The notes: generated by a model not told the origin, from the letters alone. DNA of 34,652 bases from Anaerolineaceae bacterium (GCA_003446605.1 DMDF01000034.1:1-34652), one strand, 5' to 3'; counted from the first letter of the stretch, positions 1-7,744 are shown. Made by a program: numbers and translations.

Positions 1-1012
1 CTTCTTTGCTGATGCGATATGCATTCCCTATTTTTCTGGCTTTTAATGATTTATCAGTGATGGCAGTCATCACATCCTCTTCAGATACTTTTAATAAGCT
101 GGCAACTTCTGCAGGGGTCATCACCGAGGGAATAGCTGCTGCTGTGCTTTCGCCACCCGATGCACTCTTGCCAGTATTCTTCAACGATTCTGAGATCACA
201 TTTCCTAATCCTATTCCAGCGCCTATCCCTGCCGTCAAGCCTGCCCCACCACTCGGGTTCTTGGCTGCATCACGTAATGCATCAGATGCTTGCAACTGGG
301 TGTAAACATCCATTTCCAGCATCCCCATAGCACGCAATTCCTCAGCTGATTTATCAGAGGGTTTTAGGTTGGCAATGTAGAAGGATTTTAGTGTCAGACC
401 TATTGCACTGAAATCATCCTGTGCTTTTGCACGAACGCCAGCGCCAATTTCTTCCGTTAGACCGATCAGATCGAGTACTGATTTTTTACCCGTGGTTTCC
501 CCTAGCAGATCTTGTAGTTTTGAAAGCAGCATGGCTTTCATACGAGATTCGATCTCAGATGTCCTGTATATTCCCTGGGCGCCTACGATCTGTGTGATGA
601 ATTGTTGGGCATCTTTTACTTGAAAACTGTAGGTCCCAAATCCCTGGATGAGGGCGATCCCCAAGCCTACACCCTCATTGCGCACAATAATGGGCTGGGG
701 AGTTCCCCATTTCTCGTCCGCGAATTCTTTTTTCGACACATAATAAACTTCAGCGGTAAAGGGAGTGCGATTATTAAAAGCCTTGCCCAGCAGGTCAATT
801 AGAAGAGGAATATTTGCCGTTGAAATAGTATGCCGTCCCGGACCCAACACATCTAACGCTTTCCCATCACGGAAAAAAACTGCTTCTTGAGATTCTCTCA
901 CGATGACCTGAGAGCCAATACGCAGATCTGCGATGCCCTGTTCAGGGAAACGATGGACGATCTCATCCTTCATCTCACTGGGATATTCGACAACATCAAA
1001 AATTCTTGCCAT
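1..1012 (-). CDS. SPFH/band-7 domain protein with C-terminal HTH-like module (partial, 3' end outside window)
   Basis: Reading the minus strand from the ATG at 1012 gives 337 codons that run off the left edge, so the C-terminus is missing. The start is supported by a GGAG about 9 bases upstream. The N-terminus (MARIFDVVEYPSEMKDEIVH) and the following 200 or so residues resemble the cytoplasmic SPFH proteins sometimes called virion-core-like (YdjI type). These are thought to assemble into membrane-associated scaffolds. There is no obvious N-terminal membrane segment. After a Gly/Ala/Ser-rich linker (about residues 265-295) comes TPAEVASLLKVSEEDVMTAI at about 298, which looks like an excisionase/MerR-type helix-turn-helix of the kind that recognises DNA or, in some proteins, serves as a docking fold. 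The gene lies 28 bases downstream of the 1041-1589 gene on the same strand, so they probably share a transcript. Family assignment is fairly sure; the job of the HTH is not. Confidence 0.75.
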   Translation of the reverse strand, partial: MARIFDVVEYPSEMKDEIVHRFPEQGIADLRIGSQVIVRESQEAVFFRDGKALDVLGPGRHTISTANIPLLIDLLGKAFNNRTPFTAEVYYVSKKEFADEKWGTPQPIIVRNEGVGLGIALIQGFGTYSFQVKDAQQFITQIVGAQGIYRTSEIESRMKAMLLSKLQDLLGETTGKKSVLDLIGLTEEIGAGVRAKAQDDFSAIGLTLKSFYIANLKPSDKSAEELRAMGMLEMDVYTQLQASDALRDAAKNPSGGAGLTAGIGAGIGLGNVISESLKNTGKSASGGESTAAAIPSVMTPAEVASLLKVSEEDVMTAITDKSLKARKIGNAYRISKE

Positions 1013-1040
1013 TTCTATACTCCGTTTTTGTATTTCTAAC

Positions 1041-1589
1041 CTAATTTTCCGAATCTTCACTCACAACATCACTTGAAAGAGAAAGGATCACTTCTTTCCG
1101 TTTTTCAAACACATCTAGACAGCTTTGTGAAAGCGACACAAGGTTTCTGACTGATGCAGGTAAGCCATCTGTACCAATGGATGATTGAATATTTTCAATT
1201 GCTCTGTTGATTTCATCTTCCAGATCTAAGAATTGAAGATCGTACTCGTAGATCGCAGCCAGTTCTTCTTGCTTTACTTTTATCGCGTCAAAGAAACCAG
1301 CATAACCATGTGCAGCATTTTTTACGCGGTCAATGAATTGACGCAGTTTGATGGATGCCGCTTCGAGATCATCCACCATTTCAATCTGTCCATCAGATAT
1401 AAAATTCCGCTGTAGCTCAGATATCATCTGCCATAGATTTTCAAAGCGAGACGCCACCGTATCTCGCAACAATTTATCCGCCTGGCGGCGATTGCTACGC
1501 TCTACATATCCATCAAAACCTGGGATTTTACTCAGTATCTTTTTGAAAAAATCCTGCTCATCCGAAACACGCTCATAGTAATCGGTCAT
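1041..1589 (-). CDS. Hypothetical helical protein, SPFH partner gene
   Basis: I do not recognise the family. The reading frame is open from a GTG at 1601, but a GGAGG at 1594-1598 sits five bases ahead of the ATG at 1589, so I take 1589 as the start (182 residues). The protein is acidic, has no signal peptide or membrane segment, and is almost entirely charged and helical, with stretches such as DLQFLDLEDEINRAIENIQS that suggest coiled coil. No cysteines or histidines form a metal site. It is the first gene of a probable two-gene minus-strand operon with the SPFH protein, so a role as a cytoplasmic partner or assembly factor of that scaffold is a reasonable guess. That guess rests only on adjacency. 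Confidence 0.65.
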   Translation of the reverse strand: MTDYYERVSDEQDFFKKILSKIPGFDGYVERSNRRQADKLLRDTVASRFENLWQMISELQRNFISDGQIEMVDDLEAASIKLRQFIDRVKNAAHGYAGFFDAIKVKQEELAAIYEYDLQFLDLEDEINRAIENIQSSIGTDGLPASVRNLVSLSQSCLDVFEKRKEVILSLSSDVVSEDSEN

Positions 1590-1670
1590 TTCATCCTCCA
1601 CAAATTCCTTAACCTAGCTCTTCAAATATTATATATATCTTTTTATAATACGTAATCCATACCTGATAAG

Positions 1671-1698
1671 TTGCGTACGCTAAAAAATACGTTATACT
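1671..1698 (+). promoter_or_regulatory. Candidate sigma-70-type promoter for the small pilin gene
   Basis: TTGCGT at 1671-1676 and TATACT at 1693-1698 are separated by 16 bases, in the AT-rich gap between divergent genes. Transcription would start about seven bases downstream, leaving a short leader that just includes the AAGAGG at 1705-1710. The element is predicted from sequence alone. Confidence 0.4.
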
Positions 1699-1713
1699 GA
1701 GAAAAAGAGGAAC

Positions 1714-1869
1714 ATGAAACGTTCATCCGATTTTGAAGCCAAGGGGATTATTGAATATATATTAATCATTATTCTTATTGTGTTGCTCATCCGTGTTTTA
1801 TACAATTTGCTCGGTCCAGCTATCCAAGCATTTATCGAGAATTTATTAGAAAACGTAGCAACACAATAA
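1714..1869 (+). CDS. Flp-type (type IVb) mini-pilin
   Basis: A 51-codon gene with an AAGAGG ribosome binding site three bases before the ATG. After a short charged leader ending in AKG comes IIEYILIIILIVLLIRVLYN, followed by LLGPAIQAFIENLLENV. This is the layout of Flp/Fap-type pilins: a prepilin-peptidase site after Gly11, a Glu-Tyr pair near the new N-terminus (Glu14-Tyr15), one hydrophobic helix, and the LLGPAI tail that is common in Chloroflexota and actinobacterial Flp proteins. Such subunits are processed by TadV/CpaA-type peptidases and polymerised by Tad machinery, none of which is in this window. The gene lies 60 bases upstream of comF on the same strand. Length and motif fit well. 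The main doubt is whether it is a structural pilin or a minor one. Confidence 0.7.
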   Translation: MKRSSDFEAKGIIEYILIIILIVLLIRVLYNLLGPAIQAFIENLLENVATQ

Positions 1870-1929
1870 ACGAGCAGTATAGTGTTGTATTATTAAGATT
1901 AAGGTTCTGAATCGACGAAAGAAAGTGAG

Positions 1930-2694
1930 ATGCAGATAGCCCGATATAAAACAACAAATAGGCTAAAAGCATATTCTCTTGCCTGGAAATATATTGACCT
2001 GATCTATCCGCCCCAGTGTATTATTTGTGGAAAAATTGGTTTTCGCTGCTGTCCTGAATGTTGGGAAAAGCGCAACTTATATAGTAGCCACATCTGCAAA
2101 ATTTGTGGGAAACCAACCACTGCTGGAGAACTCTGCGCTCAATGTAAAATTGAAAAACCTCCGCTGCATATAATCCGTTCACTGGGTAAGTATACCGGTG
2201 TTCTGCAAACCTTCATCACTGCCTTGAAGTACGAACGAAACATCGGTTTGGCAGAGCTTATCCTTCCCGACCTGACCCGCGTTTTCAACCACACACCATT
2301 TCAAACGGACATGGTTATTCCTGTTCCATTAAGCAAGAAAAGAGAACGAGAAAGAGGCTACAACCAGGTCGCAGTTTGGGGGCGCTTGTTCGCGATGGAT
2401 ATCCATCAAGATTTCGCTCCAAGGGCATTACAACGTACGTACCATACCCTTTCTCAAGTCTCCCTCTCTGCGGAAAAAAGATGGGAAAACGTGCGGGGGG
2501 CTTTTTCTGCTAATCCAGAGCAGATCCGGGGTAGAAATATCCTTCTACTCGATGACGTAATCACAACTGGCGCGACCCTTTACGAATGCGCACAAACAAT
2601 TTATCAATGTGGGGCAAATAGTGTATCAGCGTTAACAATTGCAAGATCATCAATCAAGAAAACACTAAATAAAATTGGAGGTAGCTATGTCTGA
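1930..2694 (+). CDS. comF: ComF family phosphoribosyltransferase-like protein
   Basis: 254 residues with the two-part layout of ComF. The N-terminal third holds paired CxxC zinc-binding motifs (CIICGK, CCPEC, CKICGK, CAQC), and the C-terminal part is a type I phosphoribosyltransferase fold with the PRPP loop ILLLDDVITTGATL near residue 208 and the family hallmark RGYNQ near residue 141. ComF proteins are needed for DNA uptake in naturally competent bacteria, where they work in the cytoplasm with the ComFA translocase. The gene is also widespread in bacteria with no known competence. The ribosome binding site is weak (GAAAGTGAG). The 3' end overlaps hpf by eight bases, so the two genes are translationally coupled. 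The Flp-type pilin immediately upstream makes a surface or DNA-uptake role worth considering. Confidence 0.9.
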   Translation: MQIARYKTTNRLKAYSLAWKYIDLIYPPQCIICGKIGFRCCPECWEKRNLYSSHICKICGKPTTAGELCAQCKIEKPPLHIIRSLGKYTGVLQTFITALKYERNIGLAELILPDLTRVFNHTPFQTDMVIPVPLSKKRERERGYNQVAVWGRLFAMDIHQDFAPRALQRTYHTLSQVSLSAEKRWENVRGAFSANPEQIRGRNILLLDDVITTGATLYECAQTIYQCGANSVSALTIARSSIKKTLNKIGGSYV

Positions 2695-3250
2695 AAAAAC
2701 TGAAATATTTGTAAAGAATATGACGCTCACAGAAGATCTGGAAAACTACGTCAACAAAAAAACCAAGAGGTTAAAAAGATATCTGAAATCAATTGATGAG
2801 ATTCGTGTAGATCTTTCATACGCTAAAACCGCACGGGAAGCCGAAAACCGTTTCATTGCCCAGGTAACACTGCGTGGGAAGGGTTTTATCCTGCGCGCTG
2901 AGGAACGCTCTGAAGAGATACATGCTGCGATCGATATGGTAATGGATAAAATCCAACGTCAAATAGAACGCTATAAAGGCAAAAAATACCTGAAACGACC
3001 CGAAGGGTCAGAAATTCTGGAAATGGAATCCGCTGCGCAGGATGAGGAGATGGAAGCCAATATAGGCATCATCGCCAGGAGGAAAACTTTCACCCTCATA
3101 CCCATGGATGAATTGGAGGCAATCGAACAAATGACACTGCTGGGACATGAGGATTTCTTCATCTTCTACAATGCAAACACCAATAAAATAAATGTGCTTT
3201 ACAAAAGGCGTGATGGCACCTATGGTTTGATCGAGCCTGAAATAGGCTAG
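2687..3250 (+). CDS. hpf: Ribosome hibernation promoting factor, long form
   Basis: 187 residues from the ATG at 2687. A GGAGG at 2677-2681 is well placed for this ATG, so the TTG twelve bases earlier is unlikely to be the start. The N-terminal domain (about 1-100) has the S30AE/HPF pattern, including EIRVDLSYAKTAREAENRF and the basic helices IQRQIERYKGKKYLKR. A linker leads to the C-terminal dimerisation domain (about 125-187, RRKTFTLIPMDELEAIEQM through YKRRDGTYGLIEP). Long HPF binds the decoding region of the small subunit and pairs ribosomes into inactive 100S dimers in slow growth or stress. The start overlaps the end of comF (2687-2694), indicating coupling. Confidence 0.93.
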   Translation: MSEKTEIFVKNMTLTEDLENYVNKKTKRLKRYLKSIDEIRVDLSYAKTAREAENRFIAQVTLRGKGFILRAEERSEEIHAAIDMVMDKIQRQIERYKGKKYLKRPEGSEILEMESAAQDEEMEANIGIIARRKTFTLIPMDELEAIEQMTLLGHEDFFIFYNANTNKINVLYKRRDGTYGLIEPEIG

Positions 3251-3273
3251 GCGTAACCCAAACGTCAATACCA

Positions 3274-3282
3274 TGCTATAAT
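3274..3282 (+). promoter_or_regulatory. Extended -10 promoter for efp
   Basis: TGCTATAAT is a perfect extended -10 element (TGN followed by TATAAT) located 36 bases ahead of efp. No convincing -35 hexamer lies at the usual spacing, as is typical of extended -10 promoters. Confidence 0.5.
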
Positions 3283-3318
3283 CACACCGTTTCTTTAACT
3301 CTTTATTAAGGTGCGGGT

Positions 3319-3882
3319 ATGATTGACGTAAATGAATTGAGAAAAGGTGTAACCTTTCAAATTGATACCGATATTTACAAGGTGCTAGATTATCATCACA
3401 ACAAACCGGGCAGAGGTGCTGCAACCATTCGCATTAAAGCTAGAAATTTACGTACTGGGAGCACGATCGATAAAACCTTTAACTCCGGTGAGAGAGTTCA
3501 GGATATCCGCCTTGAATATCACACAGTCCAGTACTTATACTCAGATGGAGACCTGTACTATTTCATGGATATAGATACTTTCGAGCAGCCCGCGCTCTCA
3601 GCTGAGCTTCTGGGAGATGGTGTAGGTTATCTGAAAGAAGGCATTGAGGTGAAATTAACCTACTTCGATAATGAACCTATCGATATCGAACTTCCCACTA
3701 CCCTTGATTTTGAGGTAATAGAAGCTGAAGCTGCTGTGCGTGGAGACACTGCTACAGGTGTGAGTAAAAAAGTAAAGGTGGAAACTGGTCAAGAGTTTAA
3801 CGTTCCTGCTTTCATTGAAATAGGGAATGTCATCCGAATTGACACGCGTACCGGTGAATATGTAACACGGGTCCAAAACTAA
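3319..3882 (+). CDS. efp: Translation elongation factor P
   Basis: 187 residues, the normal EF-P length, with the three beta-barrel domains. Domain I starts MIDVNELRKGVTFQIDTDIY, and the end carries VIRIDTRTGEYVTRV. EF-P enters the ribosomal E site and rescues ribosomes stalled on consecutive prolines. The residue at the tip of the domain I loop, where many bacteria carry a modifiable lysine, is Arg32 here (loop sequence NKPGRGAA). Arg at this place is the acceptor for EarP rhamnosylation in Pseudomonas-type EF-P, but no earP, epmA, epmB or ymfI-like gene is present in this window. The gene has its own promoter at 3274-3282 and is followed by a strong hairpin at 3900. Confidence 0.96.
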   Translation: MIDVNELRKGVTFQIDTDIYKVLDYHHNKPGRGAATIRIKARNLRTGSTIDKTFNSGERVQDIRLEYHTVQYLYSDGDLYYFMDIDTFEQPALSAELLGDGVGYLKEGIEVKLTYFDNEPIDIELPTTLDFEVIEAEAAVRGDTATGVSKKVKVETGQEFNVPAFIEIGNVIRIDTRTGEYVTRVQN

Positions 3883-3899
3883 ACAGGCGAACAATTTCT

Positions 3900-3946
3900 A
3901 AAGGGGCTGTCATAAAAGTAGGCAGCTCCTTTTTGTTTGTTTTCCC
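3900..3946 (+). terminator. Rho-independent terminator after efp
   Basis: AAAGGGGCTGTC (3900-3911) pairs with GGCAGCTCCTTT (3921-3932) through twelve pairs including two G-U, around a nine-base loop, and is followed by a T-rich run. It forms the left end of the inverted-repeat element at 3900-4067. Confidence 0.75.
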
Positions 3947-4067
3947 GTTTGGTACCTATTTTCAAACATTTTATACACTCTTTGCTTCACAAAATGGGTT
4001 TTATTGATAGAATCCCCTACTTAATGTCATCCCAAAAGGAAATTTTGGGCTTTTATGACAGCCTTTT
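3900..4067. repeat. MITE-like palindromic element between efp and ftsH
   Basis: GGCTGTCATAAAAG at 3904-3917 is perfectly inverted at 4050-4063, and the match continues imperfectly on the outside (AAAG against AAAA). Inside it a second, imperfect inverted pair lies at 3910-3922 and 4016-4029 (TCATAAAAGTAGG against CCTACTTAATGTCA). The right arm also forms its own hairpin: CCCAAAA at 4031-4037 pairs with TTTTGGG at 4043-4049. No reading frame of note lies inside. The end sequence is reminiscent of IS1182-group termini (recalled, not searched), so this may be a transposase-less derivative or a decayed IS. No clear target-site duplication is visible. Confidence 0.5.
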
Positions 4068-4132
4068 CTTATGTATGAAAACTCTTAATATTATCCTGCC
4101 AGTTCGATTTATATTTTTTGTTAATGATTGAT

Positions 4133-4141
4133 TGGTATAAT
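4133..4141 (+). promoter_or_regulatory. Extended -10 promoter for ftsH
   Basis: TGGTATAAT is a perfect extended -10 motif 31 bases before the GTG start of ftsH, with no good -35 hexamer. The 11-mer ATTGGTATAAT at 4131-4141 occurs again at 31461-31471 ahead of the L,D-transpeptidase gene. Confidence 0.55.
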
Positions 4142-4172
4142 CTTCGATAATTATATTGAGCCGGAGGTTTAT

Positions 4173-6032
4173 GTGAAACCAAGTTTTCAGACAAATTTTG
4201 TTTATATGCTGATTCTCATTGCGATCCTTGCAATGGTTTTCCTCAATTTTGATCAAACGAGCAGCCCGAATGTGATTTCTATTAATGAGGTCGCGGTAAA
4301 AATCAAATCAGGAGATGTAAGCCGTATCCTTGAAGATGAGAACTCACTTACAATTATCACAACAAACGATCAGGAATTGATCTCCACTAAAGAAAGCGGT
4401 TCTACCTTGATCGATCAGCTGATCCAGTATGGTGTGACCGCTGAGGATCTTGAAACTTACAATGTAAGCATTGAAATTCAAGAACCCGGGACATGGGTTA
4501 ATATCCTGTCCATCATAAGTTATCTACTGCCTTTCTTGATTATTGGCGCTTCATTCTTCTTCATCTTTCGTCAAGCACAGGGCAGCAACAACTCTGCCAT
4601 GGCTTTTGGAAAATCTCGAGCACGAATGTTCAGCGGAGATAAACCAAAAGTCACCTTCAAAGACGTGGCAGGTGTGGATGAAGCCAAAGAAGAGCTGCAG
4701 GAAGTGGTTGAATTCTTAAGAGAACCCCAGAAGTTTATTACTCTCGGTGCGCGCATTCCAAAAGGTGTTTTATTAGTTGGACCTCCTGGAGGTGGAAAAA
4801 CCCTGCTGGCGAAAGCCGTATCGGGAGAAGCTGGTGTTCCATTCTTCTCCATCTCTGGTTCTGAATTTGTAGAAATGTTTGTAGGTGTTGGCGCCAGTCG
4901 TGTAAGAGATCTATTTGAGCAAGCCAAGAAACACTCCCCCTGCATCGTTTTTATCGATGAAATTGATGCGGTCGGTCGCCAGCGTGGTGCTGGCTTAGGT
5001 GGAAGTCATGATGAGCGTGAACAAACCCTCAACCAGATGCTGGTCGAAATGGACGGTTTTGATACCGATACGAACGTCATTATTATGGCAGCTACTAACA
5101 GACCGGATATCCTCGATCCCGCGCTGATGCGTCCGGGTAGATTTGATCGGCGGGTTGTGCTTGACCGTCCTGATGTGCGCGGACGGGAAGCTATTCTGAA
5201 TGTGCATGTTCGTGGAAAACCGATTGCTAAGGAAATTGACCTCTCTGTGTTAGCAAAAAGCACTCCGGGGTTTGTGGGTGCAGATATTGAGAATTTGGTC
5301 AATGAAGCAGCTATACTGGCAGCACGACAGAATAAAAAGGTAATTGAACAAATCGATTTTGAAGAAGCCATTGAACGCGTAATAGCCGGACCGCAGCGTA
5401 AAAGTCGCTTGATCAGTGAAGGAGAAAAACGCATTATTGCCTATCATGAAGCCGGGCATGCTATTGTGATTTCCGCACTACCAGAAGCAGATCAAGTACA
5501 GAAAATTTCCATTATCTCACGTGGGATGGCGGCTGGTTACACCATTGCCCTACCGGATGATGACCATACACTCACCTCAAAGAAAAAAATAATGGCAGAG
5601 ATGACTGGTTTACTGGGTGGACGCGCAGCGGAAGAAATCATTTTCAACGACATTACTTCAGGTGCTGCGAATGATATAGAAAATGTCACACAGCTGGCAC
5701 GCAAGATGGTTACCCGCCTGGGCATGAGCGAGGAACTTGGACCAATGGTTTATGGTCAAAAAGATGAGCTCGTTTTCCTGGGTCGGGAGATTGGCGAACA
5801 ACGCGATTTCTCGGAAGCCGTTGCAGAAAAGATCGACGTTGAAGTTCAAAAGATAGTAGCAATTGCTTACGAAAGCGCGAAGAGCATTTTGAGGAAATAT
5901 AAAAAGCAGCTCGACGCGGTTGCTACAAAACTACTGGAAGCAGAAACGCTTAGTAGAGACGAATTTGAAGCAATCTTCCCGCCACCGGTTACAAAGAATA
6001 GTGGTGGTATTCCACAGCTCAATTCCCTATAA
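4173..6032 (+). CDS. ftsH: ATP-dependent zinc metalloprotease FtsH
   Basis: Membrane-anchored AAA+ protease that degrades misfolded membrane proteins and short-lived regulators. I place the start at the GTG at 4173 (619 residues), five bases after GGAGG at 4163-4167. The frame is open back to a TTG at 4128, but that lies upstream of the -10 motif and cannot be translated from that promoter. Features in order: membrane helix at about 10-28, an extracytoplasmic domain, a second helix (LSIISYLLPFLIIGASFFFI), Walker A GPPGGGKT at 203-210 (the fifth position is usually Thr), Walker B CIVFIDEIDAVG, an SRH segment (ATNRPDILDPALMRPGRFDR), and the zinc site HEAGH at 425-429. An out-of-frame ATG-TGA at 4171-4176 overlaps the start codon. 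The gene is monocistronic, ending at the hairpin at 6038-6074. Confidence 0.97.
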   Translation: MKPSFQTNFVYMLILIAILAMVFLNFDQTSSPNVISINEVAVKIKSGDVSRILEDENSLTIITTNDQELISTKESGSTLIDQLIQYGVTAEDLETYNVSIEIQEPGTWVNILSIISYLLPFLIIGASFFFIFRQAQGSNNSAMAFGKSRARMFSGDKPKVTFKDVAGVDEAKEELQEVVEFLREPQKFITLGARIPKGVLLVGPPGGGKTLLAKAVSGEAGVPFFSISGSEFVEMFVGVGASRVRDLFEQAKKHSPCIVFIDEIDAVGRQRGAGLGGSHDEREQTLNQMLVEMDGFDTDTNVIIMAATNRPDILDPALMRPGRFDRRVVLDRPDVRGREAILNVHVRGKPIAKEIDLSVLAKSTPGFVGADIENLVNEAAILAARQNKKVIEQIDFEEAIERVIAGPQRKSRLISEGEKRIIAYHEAGHAIVISALPEADQVQKISIISRGMAAGYTIALPDDDHTLTSKKKIMAEMTGLLGGRAAEEIIFNDITSGAANDIENVTQLARKMVTRLGMSEELGPMVYGQKDELVFLGREIGEQRDFSEAVAEKIDVEVQKIVAIAYESAKSILRKYKKQLDAVATKLLEAETLSRDEFEAIFPPPVTKNSGGIPQLNSL

Positions 6033-6037
6033 TGATG

Positions 6038-6074
6038 AAAAAACGGTTTTGATCGAATCAAGACCGTTTTTCTT
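6038..6074. terminator. Bidirectional terminator between ftsH and the acyl-CoA ligase gene
   Basis: AAAAACGGTTTTGAT and its near-perfect inverse around 6056-6071 form a long hairpin with an A-run on one side and a T-run on the other, so it can serve both converging genes. The stop codon of the minus-strand ligase gene (6058-6060) lies inside it. Confidence 0.8.
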
Positions 6075-7728
6075 TATATTGCCGAATCAATTCCCTGCGC
6101 AAAACTTTCCCCACACCTGTACGGGGAATTTCAGGGACAAAGATGATTTCTCGGGGAATCTTGTAGGCTGCCAAGTTCTTACGGCAGTGCTCAAGAACCT
6201 GCTCCACCTCAACTTTTTCCCCTTCCTCCAGAACCAACCACGCGATCACTTTTTCATCACCGGTATCTTCTGCTTCCCCAGCCACAACTGCAGTCTTCAC
6301 ACCCTCGATTGCATTTAATACTGCTTCTATTTCATTAGGCCAAACCTGAAACCCACCAACCTTAATAAGATCTTTCTTTCGATCAACAAAATAGAAATAT
6401 CCTTCCTCATCCATGCGCACAATATCACCAGTATGCAGCCACCCATTCTTCAATGCTAGCTGCGTTTCATAATTGTTGTTGAAATATCCATTCATGATCT
6501 GAGGACCTTTGATCAGCAGCTCTCCACTTGATCCATCCTTCACCAATTTCGTATCATCTTCCACATCCACAATCTTGCAATCCACATCCGGAAGAGGTAA
6601 ACCGAATGATCCAATTTTATTTTTCCCATACAAGGGATTACAATGCGTGGCGGTGGGTGCTTCTGAAAGACCATATCCTTCCACCAGTTTCCCGCCCGTC
6701 AATTTCTCGAAAGATTCTTTGATGTGTGGATGGAGCGGTGCTGAACCCGAGATACAGGCTTTGATGGAACTAAGATCATATTTTCCTTCTTGAACGGCAG
6801 GGTAGCGAATGATAGTGGCATAAATATTGGGCACACCCGGGAAAAAAGTGACTTTCCCGTCCGATATGGATTCCAACAGGTTCTCAATATCTCTGGTGTT
6901 AGGAATAAGGACAATTCGAGCTGCCAAGCGGATACCGAGCACCAACGCCAACACCATCCCATACACATGATAGAGTGGGATGGCTGCTAAAAAAGTCTCT
7001 TCCAACGGCTGCAGGTCGCACCAGGTGAGAAACTGCATGGTATTGGCAACTATATTGCGATGTAACCCAATCGCAGCTTTGGGCGTGCCTGTTGTCCCCC
7101 CTGAGTATTGAAATACAGCGGGGCGGTCAGCGGAATAGGTATAGTCCAGTTCGATATTCGCTATGTCTGTGCCCAAACAATCATTGAATTGCATGACCGG
7201 ATCAATTGAAACCACATCTTTATCAAGGATCATCTTTTGAGTGATCGTATCATCAGGACTGATTGTTGAAAAATCTTGCGAAGAGGAAGTAATGACACGC
7301 TGGATTGGATGTTCAAGGGATAGCGACTGTATAAGAGGTACCAAGTCCTCCATACAGAGGATACATTTGACATCACATTCGTCTATGATACAAGTAAACT
7401 CGGGCGCTTTGTACATGGGATTCATCGCCACAACTATCCCACCCATTTTCAGTATCGCAAAAAATGCGATCACAAATTGGGGTGAATTAGGAAAGATCAA
7501 TCCAATTCTGTCATCCTGTTCACATCCTAAGAAACTGAGCCATTTTGCCAGATTATCCGAAGCTTCCGCAACTTGTTGGTAAGTTATGGAACGATCCATA
7601 TAGCACAAACAAATCTGTTCAGGATAATTTTGCACGGAACGATCCAGAACCTGAGGGATATTCAAATTGGAATATAGCAATGAACGCGGGACAAATTTAT
7701 CGTATTGATCGTGCCAGGGTTTTTTCAT
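6058..7728 (-). CDS. Long-chain fatty acid--CoA ligase (AMP-forming)
   Basis: 556 residues of the ANL superfamily: activates a carboxylic acid to an acyl-adenylate and transfers it to CoA. Visible motifs are the P-loop-like YSGGTTGTPKAA, the substrate-pocket segment EGYGLSEAPTATHCNP, the adenylate-binding WLHTGDI, the hinge DRKKDLIKVGGFQVWPNEIE, and the C-terminal catalytic lysine in PRTGVGKVLRREL. The overall length and the N-terminal half fit FadD-type long-chain ligases. The exact chain length cannot be read from sequence. The ATG at 7728 is preceded by AGAGGG. It is the last gene of the yraN-miaA-ligase run, starting 16 bases after miaA ends, and terminates at the hairpin at 6038-6074. 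Confidence 0.88.
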   Translation of the reverse strand: MKKPWHDQYDKFVPRSLLYSNLNIPQVLDRSVQNYPEQICLCYMDRSITYQQVAEASDNLAKWLSFLGCEQDDRIGLIFPNSPQFVIAFFAILKMGGIVVAMNPMYKAPEFTCIIDECDVKCILCMEDLVPLIQSLSLEHPIQRVITSSSQDFSTISPDDTITQKMILDKDVVSIDPVMQFNDCLGTDIANIELDYTYSADRPAVFQYSGGTTGTPKAAIGLHRNIVANTMQFLTWCDLQPLEETFLAAIPLYHVYGMVLALVLGIRLAARIVLIPNTRDIENLLESISDGKVTFFPGVPNIYATIIRYPAVQEGKYDLSSIKACISGSAPLHPHIKESFEKLTGGKLVEGYGLSEAPTATHCNPLYGKNKIGSFGLPLPDVDCKIVDVEDDTKLVKDGSSGELLIKGPQIMNGYFNNNYETQLALKNGWLHTGDIVRMDEEGYFYFVDRKKDLIKVGGFQVWPNEIEAVLNAIEGVKTAVVAGEAEDTGDEKVIAWLVLEEGEKVEVEQVLEHCRKNLAAYKIPREIIFVPEIPRTGVGKVLRRELIRQYKEKRS

Positions 7729-7744
7729 GAGGTTCCCTCTATGT

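Noticed and set aside
3008..3424. A 138-codon open frame on the minus strand across hpf and efp
   Set aside because: It lies opposite two strongly conserved genes, has no family resemblance and no ribosome binding site, and spans their promoter.
5920..6318. A 132-codon plus-strand frame over the end of ftsH and the ligase gene
   Set aside because: It crosses the bidirectional terminator and overlaps two well-supported genes in another frame or strand.
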